The notes under the pieces: generated by a model
Seen by the model: the letters and a program-made list of their open reading frames with translations, nothing else
What the model was told of the DNA's origin: nothing
The model's database searches: none
Position numbers and translations under genes: made by a program
In this document: positions 62,601-64,000 of the stretch, in pieces
Layout: each line of letters opens with the position of its first letter
Numbering within the stretch: position 1 is the first letter of the stretch
NCBI RefSeq assembly: GCF_932526225.1
Contig: NC_064043.1
Coordinates: 12,708,085-12,772,084 of the forward strand
Length of the DNA: 64,000 nucleotides
Source of the DNA: Nematostella vectensis
Taxonomy: Eukaryota; Cnidaria; Anthozoa; Actiniaria; Edwardsiidae
Direction: 5' to 3'

Positions 62601-64000
62601 TAATTTTAGCAACGACAAACCCCGGTGAGGGTAACTTTATGTTAAATGATTTGAAACGCAAAGATAGTTCACGGCTCAGGAGATTAACGATTTAAGTAAG
62701 TATATGACTGCAGATCCACACATTATAACAGAATATTCACATCACCAATTTACTACAGGTTTTTCCCTCTAAATAGACAAACCGCTGCTTGAACACAAAT
62801 GCCATTATTTGATAAGCTTACTCAATCAACAACTCGAGGGAAGTGCCGCAAACAATCCCAAGCATTCTTCGTGCTCTCACAGACAAATTTCTCGAATATA
62901 CGGCGCCTGGTCTGTCTAAAAATTTGATAGCTATTACTAATAATGTCCGTAGTATTAAGCAGCTTCTATGACATCCAGCGTCTTTGATATAACTAGTAGA
63001 TCTTCGCTTCGAAAAACGATACTGATGAGAAATAAACACACGCAATGACCGGCCTGGGCAATACATTTGATAGCAGGCGGAATTTTTCTAAAGAAAATGA
63101 GTAGAGGAAAATACATTTTTTTTAATGTTATAGAAAACGATTGCTGCTAACGCAAGGTCAAAAGCACTTTTGGAGTCCGCCATTACTCTGAGAACGAGCA
63201 GTCGACGGGTTAGGGCACTATATATAGCTGAACCAATCAGCGCGTCCCATTCAAGTGCCTTTTTTTTACCAATCAGGAGCCATGCCGGAATCCGGCATGA
63301 GAACATGCGATTTGAACAGTACTTGTATCAGGCCCTTGTCTCGTTTCTCGCCGGCGCGATAGGAACATCCCCCCCTCGCTACGAGGCAAAATTCCATTGT
63401 CCTGTCATGTTTCGAAACTCCCCCTTCATAGGATTTTCTTTAGTCATAGTTTCGAGCTTGGCTACGTTTATATCCATCTATCTGACAATCTTCTCATTGC
63501 CATATTTTCTAGATGGCAATAGATACAAAATTGCTTTTTATTCAAGAATTCAGAAATAAGAGATTTGGGGGCACATTGTTTTTTACAAATTCATAATCAA
63601 CGTTTGTTAATAAAGCTTCCGAAAAAAGCAGGAACTGGAGTTCGCAGGAGAAAACAATCCAATTTTTACTTTTGGGTGCATCGGACGTGATTTCGCTTTT
63701 AGAACTTTCTAGCATTTGCTAAATTCCTCCTAAGACAACCGCACTCCATTGAATTGAATCTAATAAATTACGACAATTACACCTGAAACCAACCCCCGCC
63801 CACCCATAAAAACTCCTTGGTATGGACCTGGAGTCGCACGTGCTGAAATGCGTAACTGGATTATTGTTTCAGGGTGGAATGGCTCTAGTGCCCAGACCCC
63901 GGGACGCTCATGCCTACAGTTGAAAGAGATGGGTTTCGCTAGGGGCGACGGAAAGTACTGGATCCGACCAAAACTTGCCATGCAACCTTTCACTGTGGTC
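59641..64000 (+). CDS. Secreted PAN-EGF-fibrinogen-like protein, copy B, cut by window end
   Basis: Coding exons 59641-59758, 60098-60312, 62075-62204 and 63873 to beyond the window correspond to exons 1-4 of copy A, with the same phases. Signal peptide and cysteines are conserved ([62 protein letters not shown]). Exon 3 gains two codons at its start (AHLLACAS instead of DLACAS) through a small insertion beside the acceptor, and its donor is GTTAGT instead of GTAAGT. No premature stop is seen in the visible part, so the copy may be functional. Introns 2 and 3 are much larger than in copy A because of insertions. The last two exons lie outside the window. Confidence 0.8.
60417..61908. mobile_element. 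1.5-kb insertion in intron 2 of copy B
   Basis: Absent from copy A, where ACAAAAGATATGGATAA is continuous. The ends GCTACGTGCATG and CATGCACATAGC are inverted repeats differing at one base. Inside are two direct copies of GACCATTTGTCCCCCTC (60788 and 60974), a degenerate CCCGCTAGCGTGCC repeat block, and an AT-rich tail. No reading frame of interest. Confidence 0.6.
61030..61330. repeat. Degenerate CCCGCTAGCGTGCC tandem repeat
   Basis: Seven to eight imperfect units of roughly 30-40 bp built on GCCCGCTACTTGCCCGCTAG followed by CGTGCCTT and a variable GACAAACG-type spacer. It lies inside the insertion at 60417-61908. Confidence 0.75.
62330..63550. other. 1.2-kb insertion in intron 3 of copy B
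   Basis: The flanks ACAAATTCAATG (left) and AGAAATAAGAGATTT (right) are about 30 bp apart in copy A but 1.2 kb apart here, so this block was gained by B or lost by A. No terminal repeats or coding region were recognised. Confidence 0.55.

Overview
This looks like nuclear DNA of an animal, most likely an anthozoan cnidarian such as a sea anemone. The reasons are compact intron-rich genes with GT-AG splice sites, very dense small inverted-repeat transposons, and protein families that cnidarians carry in large numbers: ALK-like glycine-rich membrane proteins, hemopexin-repeat proteins, PAN/EGF/fibrinogen-like secreted proteins and somatomedin-B/methuselah-type GPCRs. The species name is inference. 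Spliced genes were assembled by hand from splice sites, exon phase and protein similarity, so most genes are given as a span with exon positions in the evidence text.

Layout. 1-4.4 kb: an ALK-type glycine-rich membrane protein (+) and a small secreted cysteine-rich protein (-). 6.0-9.5 kb: a centrin gene with eight coding exons (-). 12.2-14.8 kb: an unrecognised eight-exon gene for a 152-residue coiled-coil protein (-), with a perfect TAGGG array just upstream of it. 16.6-17.0 kb: an intronless myosin essential light chain-like gene (-). 19.0-20.1 kb: a DUF1647-like type II glycosyltransferase (-), whose upstream side is a long palindrome carrying a newer transposon. 22.5-30.6 kb: a protein built from eight hemopexin repeats on four phase-matched exons (-). 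Its introns hold a 33-bp minisatellite and a dead 7TM receptor on the other strand. 32.9-36.8 kb: a pappalysin-like (M43) metalloprotease-fold gene (-) whose zinc-binding motif is lost. 37.0-41.8 kb: a decayed Ty3/gypsy element with extremely short LTRs. 42.2-43.0 kb: an inverted-repeat element.

45.6-64 kb: a tandem duplication of a PAN-EGF-fibrinogen-like secreted protein gene. Copy A (47.2-50.0 kb) is complete with six coding exons. Copy B (59.6 kb to the window end) is cut off in exon 4. Copy B has collected several insertions that copy A lacks: a TTAA element, a non-LTR retrotransposon sitting inside an AAT microsatellite, and two intronic insertions. Copy A therefore serves as a near empty-site control for each. 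Between the copies lie a sulfotransferase remnant and a transposase remnant beside a long inverted-repeat element.

The genes do not form an operon or one pathway. The common theme is extracellular or secretory-pathway proteins (glycine-rich, cysteine-rich, hemopexin, M43, PAN/EGF/fibrinogen, glycosyltransferase), with two EF-hand cytoskeletal proteins between them. The strongest candidates for something undescribed are the inactive M43 protein, the unknown 152-residue gene, the very short-LTR gypsy element, and the microsatellite-resident retrotransposon.
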